DNA of 64,000 bases, from NCBI RefSeq assembly GCF_000801105.2, contig NC_079519.1:8926668-8990667 (forward strand), read 5' to 3'. Both the position numbers and the translations under genes were made by a program. The notes beneath the pieces are model-generated. The model did not search any database. It had not been told where the DNA came from and worked only from the letters and a program-made list of their open reading frames with translations. Source of the stretch: Raphanus sativus (Eukaryota > Streptophyta > Magnoliopsida > Brassicales > Brassicaceae). How positions within the stretch are numbered: the first letter of the stretch is position 1; every line of letters starts with the position of its first letter. This document shows positions 36,142 to 46,827 of the stretch, in pieces.

Positions 36142-36683
36142 CTAACATTTTCTTTTGACTCATTTTTTTTTGAGTTTTTAACTCCACACCTGCATTTTAT
36201 CTACGAAAATGCCATTAACTTCTTTTTTTTTTGTTTTTCAAAAATGGCTTCTTTACTGTCTCAACCTCATATTCTTCAGGTATTTACAATATTGCCACTG
36301 CCATGAATAGTGGGAACAACCTTGTACGAACTGTTTGGAGCTTTTAATGCCCTTTAATGCACGTAAATCTCTTTACACTCTCTCTGTTTCAATTGTTATG
36401 AACTAAAAACAACATTTCTTTCACTTTCTCTCCATATTCATCCAAAAAACTCATTTGATTCAAAATATGGGCGATGGTTGACAGAGCCATATTTCTTTCG
36501 TTTTGACTTACGGTTGCTTTCGTTTGAGGTTCTGGGTGGTTGGAGAAGACCATGTGTGCAAACGAAGTCATCTCACCTAGTTTAAGGTACGAATTTGAAT
36601 TTTTTTCAAAATCTGTTCGTGTAGAAGACTTACAAGTAAGTCATCTGTATGTAGAAGACTTACTGATGAGTCTTCTGGTAAAA

Positions 36684-37376
36684 CGGACGACTTAAACTAA
36701 GTCGTCCAGCTTTGTTTGTTGAAAAAAACACTCCAGACGACTTATATAAGTCGTCTACGAGAAACATGCTAGTTTTGCATTTGACCGAATCGTGTCAGAT
36801 CTTTGACTATTTCTGGACGACTTATAATTCAGTCGTCTCTGGGAAAGTTAAAATTTCAATATTTTATTAAACTAGACGACTTACGTGTAAGTCGTCTTAG
36901 GTTAGTTTTGTAATTGAAAAATAAAACTTCATAATTTAACTTTTACCAGACGACATAATATAAAGTCGTCCCGTCAGAAGACTTAATTTAAAGTCGTCCG
37001 GGGAAAGCAAAGTCATCCAGAATTTTTCCCAATTTTTTGGTCAAACCTTGCTTATCCCGGATGACCTTAAATTAAGTCGTCTAGCTGGACGACTTTTAGT
37101 TAAGTCGTCTGGAGAAAGTTAAATATCAAGTTTTATTTTTCAATTACAAAACTAATCGAGGACGACTTACATGTAAGTCGTCTAGTTTGAATAAAATATT
37201 GAAATTTTTACTTTCCAGAGACGACTGAATTATAAGTCGTCCAGAAATAGTCAAAGATCTGACACGATCCGGTCAAATGCAAAACTAGCCCGTTTCTCGT
37301 AGACGACTTATATATAAGTCGTCTGAATTTTTTTTTTTAACAAACAAAGCCGGACGACTTAGAATTAAGTCGTCCC
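36684..37376. repeat. Large imperfect palindrome made of small palindromes (MULE left subterminal region)
   Basis: The left arm (about 36684-36955) recurs in reverse complement at about 37105-37376, centred near 37030. Landmarks are CAGCTTTGTTTGTTGAAAAA against its complement near 37340, and CTACGAGAAAC against GTTTCTCGTAG at 37291. Within each arm there are repeated GACGACTTA...TAAGTCGTC mini-palindromes. A single strand could form a long, branched hairpin. Confidence 0.8.
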
Positions 37377-37508
37377 TTTTAATTTTCAATTGCAAAAGTG
37401 ACCTCTTTAGACGACTTACCTTTAAGTCTCCTGGACGACTTAATTCTAAGTCGTCTGCGATAATGTTTATTGAACTTCTTCATTTTCTCTATGTTTACTA
37501 ATGTGTTT

Positions 37509-37608
37509 NNNNNNNNNNNNNNNNNNNNNNNNNNNNNNNNNNNNNNNNNNNNNNNNNNNNNNNNNNNNNNNNNNNNNNNNNNNNNNNNNNNNNNNNNNNN
37601 NNNNNNNN
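37509..37608. other. Assembly gap (100 N) inside the MULE transposase
   Basis: Exactly 100 N. The transposase sequence right of the gap starts near the C-terminal third of the family's usual length, and no N-terminal part is seen on the left. The real gap is therefore probably well over 1 kb. Confidence 0.95.
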
Positions 37609-38365
37609 CCGATTTTGACCGGTACATGGCTGAGATACGGAGTGCAAACCCGGAACTTGCAACGTATTTGGAGAAGGCCGACGCCAGGCTATGGTCAAGG
37701 TTTATTGTAAGGGGAACAAGTTCAACATAAAAACAAGCAACATCGCTGAATCTATTAATTCCGCACTGAAGCGAGCAAGAGGATTTCCGATTCCGTTTCT
37801 GCTGGAGTTCATAAGGCAGAAGTTAGGAAAATGGTATTGGAAAAGGAGACAAGATGCTTTGAGTCTCCCAACTGAACATAGTCGGGGTGTTGAATACTTG
37901 CTTGCTGTTCGATCAGAGATAGCGGATACGATGACGGTCGAAACCAATTGATGGATGGCGTTTCTTTGTCAAAGGTGGCAAAATGGACTGTGTGGTTTGA
38001 TTTGGAACATGTAAAGTGTGATTGTGGTGTCTATGGAGTGGAGAAAATACCTTGCTCTCATGCTATATGCTGCTGGAACACATGCTGGTTTGCATATCTC
38101 CACACTTGTATGTCCACTTTACTCAAAGAATCATTTGTATGCAGGATACTCAGAGAATATATATCCTATCGTGTCACAACATATTGAAGAACGAGAATGC
38201 TTCCTCCAGACGTAAAGCGTGGTCCGGAGAGACAGAAGAAATCAAGATGGCAATCTTTGGTTGGAGCTATCTAGGATGAGAGGACACAAACCCAGGAAGA
38301 AACACAGAGCACGAAGATGCTCAAACTGCAAGGAAACTGGCCATACGAAACCACAATTGTACACA
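37609..38365 (+). pseudogene. MULE transposase, C-terminal part with SWIM zinc finger, frameshifted
   Basis: After the gap the frame reads ELATYLEKADARLWSR. A shift near 37700 leads to NKFNIKTSNIAESINSALKR and LEFIRQKLGKWYWKRRQDAL, the conserved tail of plant MULE transposases. Another shift near 37950 leads to DLEHVKCDCGVYGVEKIPCS with HA following, a SWIM zinc finger (C-x-C...C-x-H). Further shifts precede YPIVSQHIEERE, a Lys/Arg-rich stretch, and a knuckle-like CSNCKETGH near 38316-38345 whose last Cys is out of frame. It would cut and join element ends in the nucleus. At least three frameshifts make this copy inactive. The N-terminal and catalytic DDE regions are in the gap or lost. Confidence 0.85.
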
Positions 38366-38369
38366 ACCA

Positions 38370-39040
38370 GTTGACTAGTTGTCCAGACGACCTAAATTTA
38401 AGTCGTCCAGTCTTAATTACCCGTCCAGACGACTAATTGTTAAGTCGTCCAGTGTTTCGTCTACCTGATAACCTTCAAGTAAGTCGTCCAGAAGACCTTC
38501 TACTATCCCTTCAAGTGTATTTTTTTAGACGACCTTTTACTAAGTCGTCCAGTGTAATTTTATTTTTTAGACTACCTTCTACTATCCCTTCAAGTGTATT
38601 TTTTTAGACGACCTTTTACTAAGTCGTCCAGTGTATTTTATTTTTAGACTACCTTCTACTATCCCTTCAAGTGTATTTTTTTTAGACGACCTTTTACTAA
38701 GTCATCCAGTGTATTTTATTTTTAGACTACCTTCTACTATTTTTAGACTACCTTATTTGTAAGTCGTCCAGCTGGAAAACCTACCAGACGACTTATTTGT
38801 AAGTCGTCCAGCTGAAAAACCTTCCAGACGACTTATTTGTAAGTCGTCCAGCTGGAAAACCTTCCAGACGACTTATTTGTAAGTCGTCTAGCTGGAAAAC
38901 CTACCAGACGACTTATTTGTAAGTCGTCCAGCTGGAAAACCTTCCAGACGACTTATTTGTAAGTCGTCCAGCTGGAAAACCTTCCAGACGACTTATTTGT
39001 TAGTCGTCCAAACCTACCAGACGACTTATATATTTACAAA
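38370..39040. repeat. Intergenic palindromic-repeat arrays between transposase and ULP gene (40-bp and ~77-bp units)
   Basis: 38761-39000 is a regular 40-base tandem array: TAAGTCGTCCAGCTGG, AAAACCTTCCAG and GACGACTTATTTG in that order, with copies at 38761, 38801, 38841, 38881, 38921 and 38961. 38520-38750 has about three units of roughly 77 bases with CTACCTTCTACTATCCC and ACTAAGTCGTCCAGTG. The arrays separate the 3' ends of the two convergent genes. Confidence 0.9.
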
Positions 39041-39959
39041 TCTATACAAAGACAAGTTCAAATAAATCATACACAAGTTAGAAAATCTATACAACGACAA
39101 GTTCAAATACAAATACACAAATCATACACAAGTTAGAAAATCTATACAAAGACAAGTTCAAAGCCATACACAAATCTAATCATACATGCCCACGAACATA
39201 TCACCATCCTCATTATCTTTCAAATGCTGATCAACAAGCTCCGTCCATATAACCACCACCATATTATCCCTCATATTCTTCACATTGGACCTAGCAAAGT
39301 CTTTAGGGCAAAAGGGGACCCCAAAAGCATGACATTCAATGTACTTTAGAGCGTACACGCCACAATCACCATTATTGGCCGTGGGTACATCTTTCAGCCG
39401 TCTCTCATATGTGTATTGCTCCAACCCGTATTTGACCCTTCCTTCGTCGGTGTCTGCGCACTCAACAAGCAGATAAGGGACCATCTCGAGAAAAGGCTCC
39501 ATTATCTCATCCCATGCTTCTGGTATGGTACATGTAGGTATGCTGTCCCAGACGACTATGTGCCTCTTAGGGATCGATATCCAAATAGCAACCCAATGTT
39601 TGTTGTCCAAGTTCACTGGCGCATAGATATCATCAATGTCCTCCCCCCACTTCTTGTTTGATTGGCAAAATGAAGGCATTGATCCGTCATAAAAACTCGA
39701 CGCCCCACCAGGTAGCATTCTTTCTAAACCTTTGTGATCAGGTTCCGATGCTTTGAAGAACAGATACTGGTCTCTCCAAGACTGGGAAAAGTTGTGATCC
39801 AGGAAGCACATTCGCTCGCTCCGGAAAGCTTGTGGGTTCTCCTGATACCTCTGCCTCAGCACATTAATCCAAGCATCTATATGCTGCATATAAAATAATA
39901 CAAGTTAGAACCTTCCAGACGACTTTTATTTAAGTCGTCCAAACATACCAGACGACTTA

Positions 39960-40085
39960 TTTGTAAGTCGTCCAGCTGGAAAACCTTCCAGACGACTTAT
40001 TGGTAAGTCGTCCAGCTGGAAAACCTTCCAGACGACTTATTGGTAAGTCGTCCAGCTGGAAAACCTTCCAGACGACTTAGATATT
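39960..40085. repeat. 40-bp palindromic-repeat array in ULP-gene intron 5
   Basis: Three clear units beginning AAGTCGTCCAGCTGG at 39964, 40004 and 40044, almost the same as the 38.8 kb array. It lies wholly inside the intron 39884-40142. Confidence 0.9.
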
Positions 40086-40724
40086 TACAAATCTATACAA
40101 AGACAAGTTACCAGACGACTTAAAGATAAGCAGAAGACTTACTACGTCTTCCAGCCATCCTTTGGGTGTCCGGAGGATGTGATACCACCAAGTTGGTGAT
40201 GTACGTGGTTTGTCCTCTTGCTTAGTGAAATAATGACTGCAAACAAAAAAGCAATCATTTTTGGTAGACTAAATCAAGCTATTATGGGTAAAGCAATCAC
40301 TTACGGATCAGTTTTCAACCAATCAGCGAGCTCCTTCAACTTAGGTCTGTTTAGTGTGGGAAATGGATTATACTTTCCCACTCTAAGGAGTTTCTTTCTC
40401 TCTGCCGTATAAGGAGATATCTGCGTGGGAGCAGGTTTCTTCATTCGTTCACTCCTTGCACGCACAGAAGCAGTGGGAGCTGTTTTGTCCAATACAACCA
40501 GGCTCGGTTCTGAAACTGGAACGCTTGGATCGGTGGAAGCGAAGCTCGGTTGTTGATCGTTGGAAGCGAAGCTCGGTTGGTCAGTGGAAGTGAGAGGAAC
40601 AATCTCTTTGAAGGTGACACCATCTGCTTTATCCTCCGGCAAGATCTTATATACCGAGATCGCCTCATCTGCTGTATCCTCCGGCAACAATCTCTACAAT
40701 AAAAGTTGCACACAAGTTAACCCT

Positions 40725-40840
40725 GGACGACTTAAATAAAAGTTGTCTGGACAACTAGTTGACCACGGACAACTAGTCGTCCAAACAACTTTTATTTAAG
40801 TCGTCTGGACAACTAGAAGATCCTGGACGACTTAATTCTT
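40725..40840. repeat. Degenerate palindromic repeats in ULP-gene intron 3
   Basis: GGACGACTTAAATAAAAGTTGTC, GGACAACTAGTTG, and TTTTATTTAAGTCGTCTGG form nested inverted pairs inside the intron 40694-40864. This is a decayed version of the same motif. Confidence 0.75.
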
Positions 40841-41810
40841 GTTGGGAGAGGATTTGATACTAACCTCTTTGGGCAGAGGAGAAGGCTGTTTCTTTTGAGG
40901 AGTAGGCTTTGCCTTTTGAGGAGTAGGCTTTGCCTTTTGAGGAGTAGGATGATTGGTTTGAAGTGTAGGCTGATCCTTTTGAGGAGTAGGCTGTCTGGTT
41001 TGAGGAGTAGGCTGATTGGTTTGAGGTGTAGGGGTAGCCTGTTTGTTACTAACCCCGGTTTCTGTGGCTTGAGGGTTAGTCTGTTTGTTACTAACCCCGG
41101 TTTCTTTGGCTTGAGGGGTAGCCTGTTTGGTTAGAGGTGTAGGGGTAGCCTGTTTGTTACTAACCCCGGTTTCTGTGGCTTGAGGGGTAGGCTGTTTGTT
41201 ACTAACCCCGGTTTCTTTGGCTTGAGGGGTAGCATGTTTGGTTAGAGGTGTAGGGGTAGCCTGATTGGTGACACCAACCTTCTTCTCCACAGCTTCCAAT
41301 CTATCGGACATCTTCCTAATCTCCCTGATGCACTTCTTAAACCCATCTTTCATCATGTCAACTACGTTAGAGGTGTAGGAGTTGAACATATTTTCCAACT
41401 CCTCTCTGGTCACCCAACTAGCCTCTTCTCTAGCCTCTTCTCTAGCCTCTTCTCTAGCCTCTTTAGGAGCCTCTTTAGGAGCCTCTTTACGAGCTTTCTT
41501 CCGAGGTCTCTGATTGTCTTCCTCCTCCTCCTCCACCTCCACCACAACCATCTCTTTGGCTCTTTTCGATGGAGTCACAACCTTAGGTTTTGTACCAGTG
41601 ACTTCCCAGCAATCCATGGTCCACTTCCACGGTCTCCGATCATACATGACTTTAATGATGTTCTCCGCGGGCACGTCCTCAACTTCAGAGTCCCATTTCG
41701 GCCACATTTCACTAATGTCCTTCTCAACAAAGTTGATCACGCGGGTCTGCAGTAAATAGAAGAAGAATCGAGTTAGATATTTGAAACAAAATACTAAATA
41801 GACGACTTAA

Positions 41811-42115
41811 TTATAAGTCATCTACTAAGTCGTCCAGCTGGACGACCTTCCAGACGACTTATTATAAGTCGTCTACTAAGTCGTCCAGCTGGAAGACCTT
41901 CCAGACGACTTATTATAAGTCGTCTACTAAGTCGTCCAGCTGGAAGACCTTCCAGACGACTTATAATAAGTCGTCTACTAAGTCGTCCAGCTGGAAGACT
42001 TTCCAGACGACTTATTATAAGTCGTCTACTAAATCGTCCAGCTGGAAGACCTTCCAGACGACTTATAATAAGTCGTCTACTAAGTCGTCCAGCTGGAAGA
42101 CTTTCCAGACAACTT
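41811..42115. repeat. 51-bp palindromic-repeat array in ULP-gene intron 2
   Basis: Units of 51 bases (CTACTAAG starts at 41823, 41874, 41925 and so on). Each holds TAAGTCGTC, a CCAGCTGGAAGACCTTCCAG core (itself two small palindromes) and GACGACTTA. It fills nearly all of intron 41747-42139. Confidence 0.92.
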
Positions 42116-43064
42116 AATTAAGTGAAGATGGAAAGGTACCTGACTCAAGATAGCAGCTTTCATGAATCTGCGGCCTCTACTGCCCTCGTAAGCCAGAATC
42201 GGTGGAAGCGGTGGAAGCGGACTGTTTGCTCTGGGACTACCAATACTAGCACCCATTCCCGGCAGAGCTGTGTACGCCCAGACCTGAAGAACTTGTATAA
42301 ACCCATCCACGGTGTAACAGCCAGTAATCTCTTTGTTCCACAAAGAGTCTATCAGCACCTTAAACGCGACTCTCCCTCATGGATAATTCTCAAACCGTTC
42401 TAAATCCATCACTAGCCTTGCTAGAGTAGATCGTGTAGCGGTTGAAAACTTTCTCCCTTCAATGAATCCAGTGAAGATGGAAAGGTACGCGAGCCGCTTG
42501 CGATCTTCCGGTTTCCAATCCCCGCATCTCTTCAGTGCTGCTATTATCTGATCAGTAGTTGGCCCAGCTTCCAGATGAACTCCCATCATCCCCCAGAAAG
42601 AAACCATCTCTGGGGTAACTTCACATTTTGGTGTCTCAAGGTCCTCGATGTACTCGCAGTTTAGACCAGTGAGGTTTTTAAACTCTAACAGTGAAAACCT
42701 CACAGGTTCTGGACCAACGAGAGACCACATCTCGTACTTCTTCTTAATGTCCAGCTTTAAACAGAGCATGTAGTGAACCAGCCTTGAAGCCCAACCAAAT
42801 CCCTGGTCCTTGAACTTGATGAAAACTCCCAATCTCGACCCCTTGAGCTCTTCAAATTCATCATCAGTGAGAGCTTCCCTAAGAGCAGTATGCAACTTGT
42901 TGTTATCCGTATGATACGAAATGCTATGCTGGGGTTCTGGCTCTTCCCCTAATGTGTATAACCTACGGGGGAGTTCTGGAATATCCATCCTTTTTGTCTG
43001 CAAAATAATCAAAGACAATAATAGAAGTCAGAACACAAGCTAAATCAATCACGCCTTAATTGTT

Positions 43065-43258
43065 ACTCCAGACGACTTAGTAGACGACTTTAATATAAGT
43101 CGTCTGGAAAGTCGTCCAACTGGACGACTTAGTTGACGACTTATATTTAAGTCGTCTGAAAAGTCTTCCAAATGGACGACTTATATTTAAGTCGTCTACT
43201 AAGTCGTCCAGTTGGAAGACTTTCTAGACGACTTATTTACAAGTCTTCCAGTAGAAAA
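43065..43258. repeat. Palindromic-repeat array in ULP-gene intron 1
   Basis: Irregular units with GACGACTTA and TAAGTCGTC half-sites spaced by 4-12 bases, inside intron 42998-43271. It reaches within about 15 bases of the exon 1 donor. Confidence 0.88.
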
Positions 43259-43307
43259 ATTTCAAGCGGACCTGATTAGTCGCAGAAGGAGTTGGAGTAC
43301 TCGTCAT

Positions 43308-43760
43308 TGTGGTTATAGATCTGAAAAAATAAACGTGAAACGGTGAGAATGAGTAAATTGATAGAGACAACGTTTTATGTTCATCTTTTCCTCGAGATTG
43401 ATGACTTACCGGCGTTAGGGTTTACAGAGAAACGGCGCTACGGTTTACAGAGAAGAAGCGGCGGCGCTAGGGTTTAGAAGAAGCGGCGGTGCTAGCTAGT
43501 GTTTAGAGGAAGCGGCGGTGAGAACGTTGGTGAGCACGGTGGCGAGGGCGACAGTTTGTTCGGAAATAGTGGAAGCGGGGGCGCTAGGGTTTAGAGGAAT
43601 CGGCGGCGCTAGGGTTAGAAGAAGCTGCGGCGACAACGGTGAGAATGAAGTGAGATAGATAGCCGACGTTGAGAACGATGGTTTGTTCGGAAATAGTGGG
43701 AATTCGAATCGCCTTTGATATCGCCGGTGAGAGAGAACTGTTAGGGTTTCTGAATTTCGC
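43308..43760 (-). promoter_or_regulatory. 5' region of the ULP gene with repeated telo-box motifs
   Basis: On the minus strand this carries several AAACCCTA(GC) motifs separated by CGCCGCCGCTTC-like words (43415-43625), conserved in the partial copy (6790-7010). AAACCCTA is the telo-box found in promoters of plant growth-linked genes. A likely 5' UTR splice site precedes the ATG. There are no clear TATA elements, and the leader start is unknown. Confidence 0.5.
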
Positions 43761-44467
43761 GGAAAAAGAAATCACCTTATATATTGGGTAAATAATCCGG
43801 TTAGCTTTAAAAGTACATTGGTAAACTTTAAGGTTTGGTCCGGTTTAGACGACTTATTCTGGCTGATAATGTACATCAGACGACCTAATATTTAGTCGTC
43901 TGTGCACAGAAGACTAAATATTAAGTCGTCACAGACCCTAAAATGAACCCATAAACTAAAATGACTAAATTAACTTACTAACCACGTTATAAAATCAAAT
44001 TATACTTCAATAGTGTTTACTATACACAGAAATGAACACGCTTAGGTAATTTTAAAAATTTTCAAAAACGGTTTTAATGCTTTCCAAAATCTAACCCTAA
44101 GAACACATACAATACTACAACATATGTTGATGAAACATAAACTAAAGAATATCATGACTCACTACTTTCACTCATCTGGGCTGAAAACAATTGAAATTTG
44201 TTATATATTAATTTATATCTCTTAAGACATATGTTAATTACATAATTCCAATTTTTCACTTATCAAAATATTTTTTACAAAAATTTTAAATTATGTTTAA
44301 GAATAACTGTCCAGACGACTTTAAGTTAAGTCGTCTGGACGACTTATTTTCAAGTCGTCTGAAACGTAAAAAAAATCCGTTTTTTTGTTTGTTCACAAGG
44401 AGATAGTTGTAATTTCAATAGCCTTTTAGGTTACTTTTGCCTTTAACCCAAGTTGGGGTATTCTTTT

Positions 44468-44509
44468 GGGTTTGACTCCAAGTTTTGAGTCACACTTGGC
44501 AATTCTTCC
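44468..44509 (-). repeat. Right terminal inverted repeat of the MULE
   Basis: Complement of the left repeat with a few mismatches, ending ...GGCAATTCTTCC, and followed by the second CATTTTATAT. The same end sequence occurs at 7922 in the partial copy. Confidence 0.85.
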
Positions 44510-44519
44510 CATTTTATAT

Positions 44520-46827
44520 AGGAACAAAAAAGACCATACTATTTATTTTATATTCGAATATAGTTATCTCTATTTTTTTCTTAATACCTCAATATATTTT
44601 AATAATATTCAATACAATTATATCTAAATCACATTTAAATTCTATTAAATATATATTATATACACTAAATAATATAATAAGAACAATTTAAAGTCAAATT
44701 TTTAAATAGTGATTAAAGTATATATGGTAAAATCAATTGTAAGAAAAATTATAAATATCTTTAATAAGAAAAATCAATTCCAAAATATAAATATCTTTAA
44801 TAAGATTTTTTTTTCATAAATTAACAACTATATAAATTTTAAAAATACCGTAGTCCTAACATTATTAATTTATAGAGTTTTGATTGTAGTTAGGTTCAAA
44901 AGTCGCCTACACGAAATAACCAGAACCGAAAAAACCGATGTGAATAGACCGAGCCCGAAAAGAAATGACCAGAATAAATATCAACCAAAAAGAACCGATA
45001 TATACCTGACTTAAAAACATGAATATCTAGGAATATAACTCTATGTGTTATATTTTCTATATTTTAATTTATTATTTAGGTGTAATATCTTCTTATTTGC
45101 AATTTTCATTATTATTTTTGCAACATTTTCAAGTAGTATGAAATTTCAAATATCAAATTTAGAGTTTAAAATATTTATATCAATTATTATAGTTTAGTTT
45201 TGGTTGTTTTGTAAAATGTTAGATAAATATGACATATTTCAGCTAAATGTTGATGAGGTTTAAGTATTTCAGATCTTTTTAGGGTTCTAAATACTTGAAC
45301 CTATCCGGATCTGCCTACATACCTGAAAATTATAAATATTTTAAAGATATTTAATTATAAATTTGAATCAAACTGAATCTGAAAAACCTGACTTGGATTC
45401 AAATGTCCATGCCCATAGTTAAGTAAAACCAAGGTTTAGTGCCGCCACCTATCTATATAAATAAGATTTAAAGAGAACTAGATTTTGATCCACGCTTTTA
45501 AAACGCGGGATACTTTATGATGTGAAATTTTTTTAACAATATTATAAAGTGCATGATATGTTGTCTATTATTTTAACCTTTTTCATTTAAATCTGCGGAT
45601 TTAAAACTCAATCCACACCCGTATTCAATCCATACTCGCGGTCAAATTGATAAATATATTAATCGATATATAACTTAGTTTGGGTTTTAAGAAATAACCA
45701 TTATTTAAAAATTCAATAAAACCGCAAAATAGCTAAAACCCGATACTACCAGTTTAATCGAAAAGTGAACGGTATGTAATCCAATTTGATTTAACTTGTT
45801 ATATTATTTAATCTAAAATAAAATTTCAATGTTTTCATTATATATTTAAATAATTAGCCATTTCAATTTTATTGTACTTTTTGTTATATGTGGTAGCTCC
45901 AACTGTTACAAAAACTAAAATTTAACATGATTTTTATTTTATTTTTAATATTTATATGTATAATTATATATTAAATTGATTGAACTATTGACATACATTT
46001 TACTTGCAGCCGACCCAATAACCAAATGACTAAAGCAGTCGGGTACAAAGTCTGCGTAAATTTTAAAAACACTGACTTAAACATATTTTTACTTTTTATA
46101 ATTTTTATAATTTACAATTTTATTAAATTTTAACAAAATGATATATGATTTTATATACTACTACCGCGTATATTGATCATATATCTCGAAAGCTGATATA
46201 ATTTATTGGTTATTTCAGATCTTAATACTATTTGAAGACATTGAGTATTAATAGGATAGTGTCGATCTATTAGTTTTAGTAGTTAAGTAGGATTTTTCTA
46301 TTTGTGAAAAGAGTTATTAGGATATTGTTTCTAATGTATAAGACTTATTTTACGATTATTTGTAATCTTGTGTAGTATTTAGAAGTTATCATTTTTAAGA
46401 AAGTTGTCGAATAAACTAAAAACTCTTAATGTATTAAAATTCATTAATTATTTTATGTTGCATATTAATAGGAAAATAGTATCTGCAGTGTACCAAATTT
46501 TCCATATTAATAGGAACTAAATCTTCTTAATTTAAATAGTTACAATAATATTTGTTTTTAAAAATAAATGATAATGGCATTCATGTAAATAGTTTGAAAA
46601 GGCAAGGGGATATCAAAAAAAATATCTGCTGTTTTAATTGTATTGATTTAATTTTTTTTTTAGAGATAACCACATATATATGTATAAAGATTTAAAGAGC
46701 ATTTAAATATTTTTTAGAGATAGCACTTAGTTTCTTCATGGGCGCAAAAACGTTATGATAGCTTTGAGCATTGGGTAGGATTCTGGTTATTTTATATCGA
46801 GTACGGATCATTTGGTTTAAAAATATA
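44520..46827. other. AT-rich intergenic DNA with transposon debris
   Basis: No gene is seen. 44880-45010 and 45290-45410 hold degenerate ACCGAACC/CCGGATC words. At 45478-45520 the minus strand shows a Helitron-like 3' end: hairpin CCCGCGTTTTAAAAGCGTGG then ATCAAAATCTAG followed by T. I could not find its 5' end. Confidence 0.55.

Larger units (their letters stand above)
39176..43307 (-). pseudogene. ULP1-like cysteine protease / DUF1985 gene of the MULE, six exons, one nonsense codon
   Basis: Exons by splice site: 43307-43272, 42997-42140, 41746-40865, 40693-40305, 40236-40143 and 39883-39176. Their sum is 2967 bases (988 codons plus stop) with consistent phases. Exon 1 gives MTSTPTPSATNQ. 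Exon 2 carries the transposon domain DUF1985 (FVWLVG-like blocks MWSLVGPEPVRFSLLEFKNL and TGLNCEYIEDLE). Exon 3 is an acidic run, then Lys/Glu repeats, then Thr-Pro-Gln repeats (ATPQAKETGVSNKQ). Exon 6 is a C48 peptidase with the triad His849 (DNKHWVAIW), Asp866 (VVWDS) and Cys927 (NNGDCGVYAL). The family removes SUMO-like proteins or matures them, and its role in the transposon is unknown. TGA at 42379-42377 (codon 219) replaces the Trp kept in the copy at 4385-6690. All else is open, so it was lost recently. Confidence 0.88.
36098..44509. mobile_element. Complete ULP-carrying Mutator-like element (KI-MULE type), 8.4 kb
   Basis: Flanked by the 10-bp target duplication CATTTTATAT (36088-36097 and 44510-44519), inside the usual 9-11 bp for MULEs. 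Terminal inverted repeats: left GGCTTTTTGCAAAAGTGACTC then AAAACTTGAAGTCAAAC; right (reverse complement) GGAAGAATTGCCAAGTGTGAC then TCAAAACTTGGAGTCAAAC. Inside are a MULE transposase remnant with SWIM zinc finger on the plus strand and a six-exon ULP1-like protease gene on the minus strand, tail to tail. This is the layout of the Kaonashi-type MULEs of Arabidopsis and relatives that captured a SUMO-protease-like gene. One N gap lies in the transposase, so the true length is greater. Both genes are disabled, so current movement would need help in trans. Confidence 0.92.

Noticed and set aside
41811..42115. CRISPR-like array of regular repeats
   Set aside because: Period is regular but there are no unique spacers. 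The sequence is intronic in a plant transposon, so it is a tandem minisatellite.
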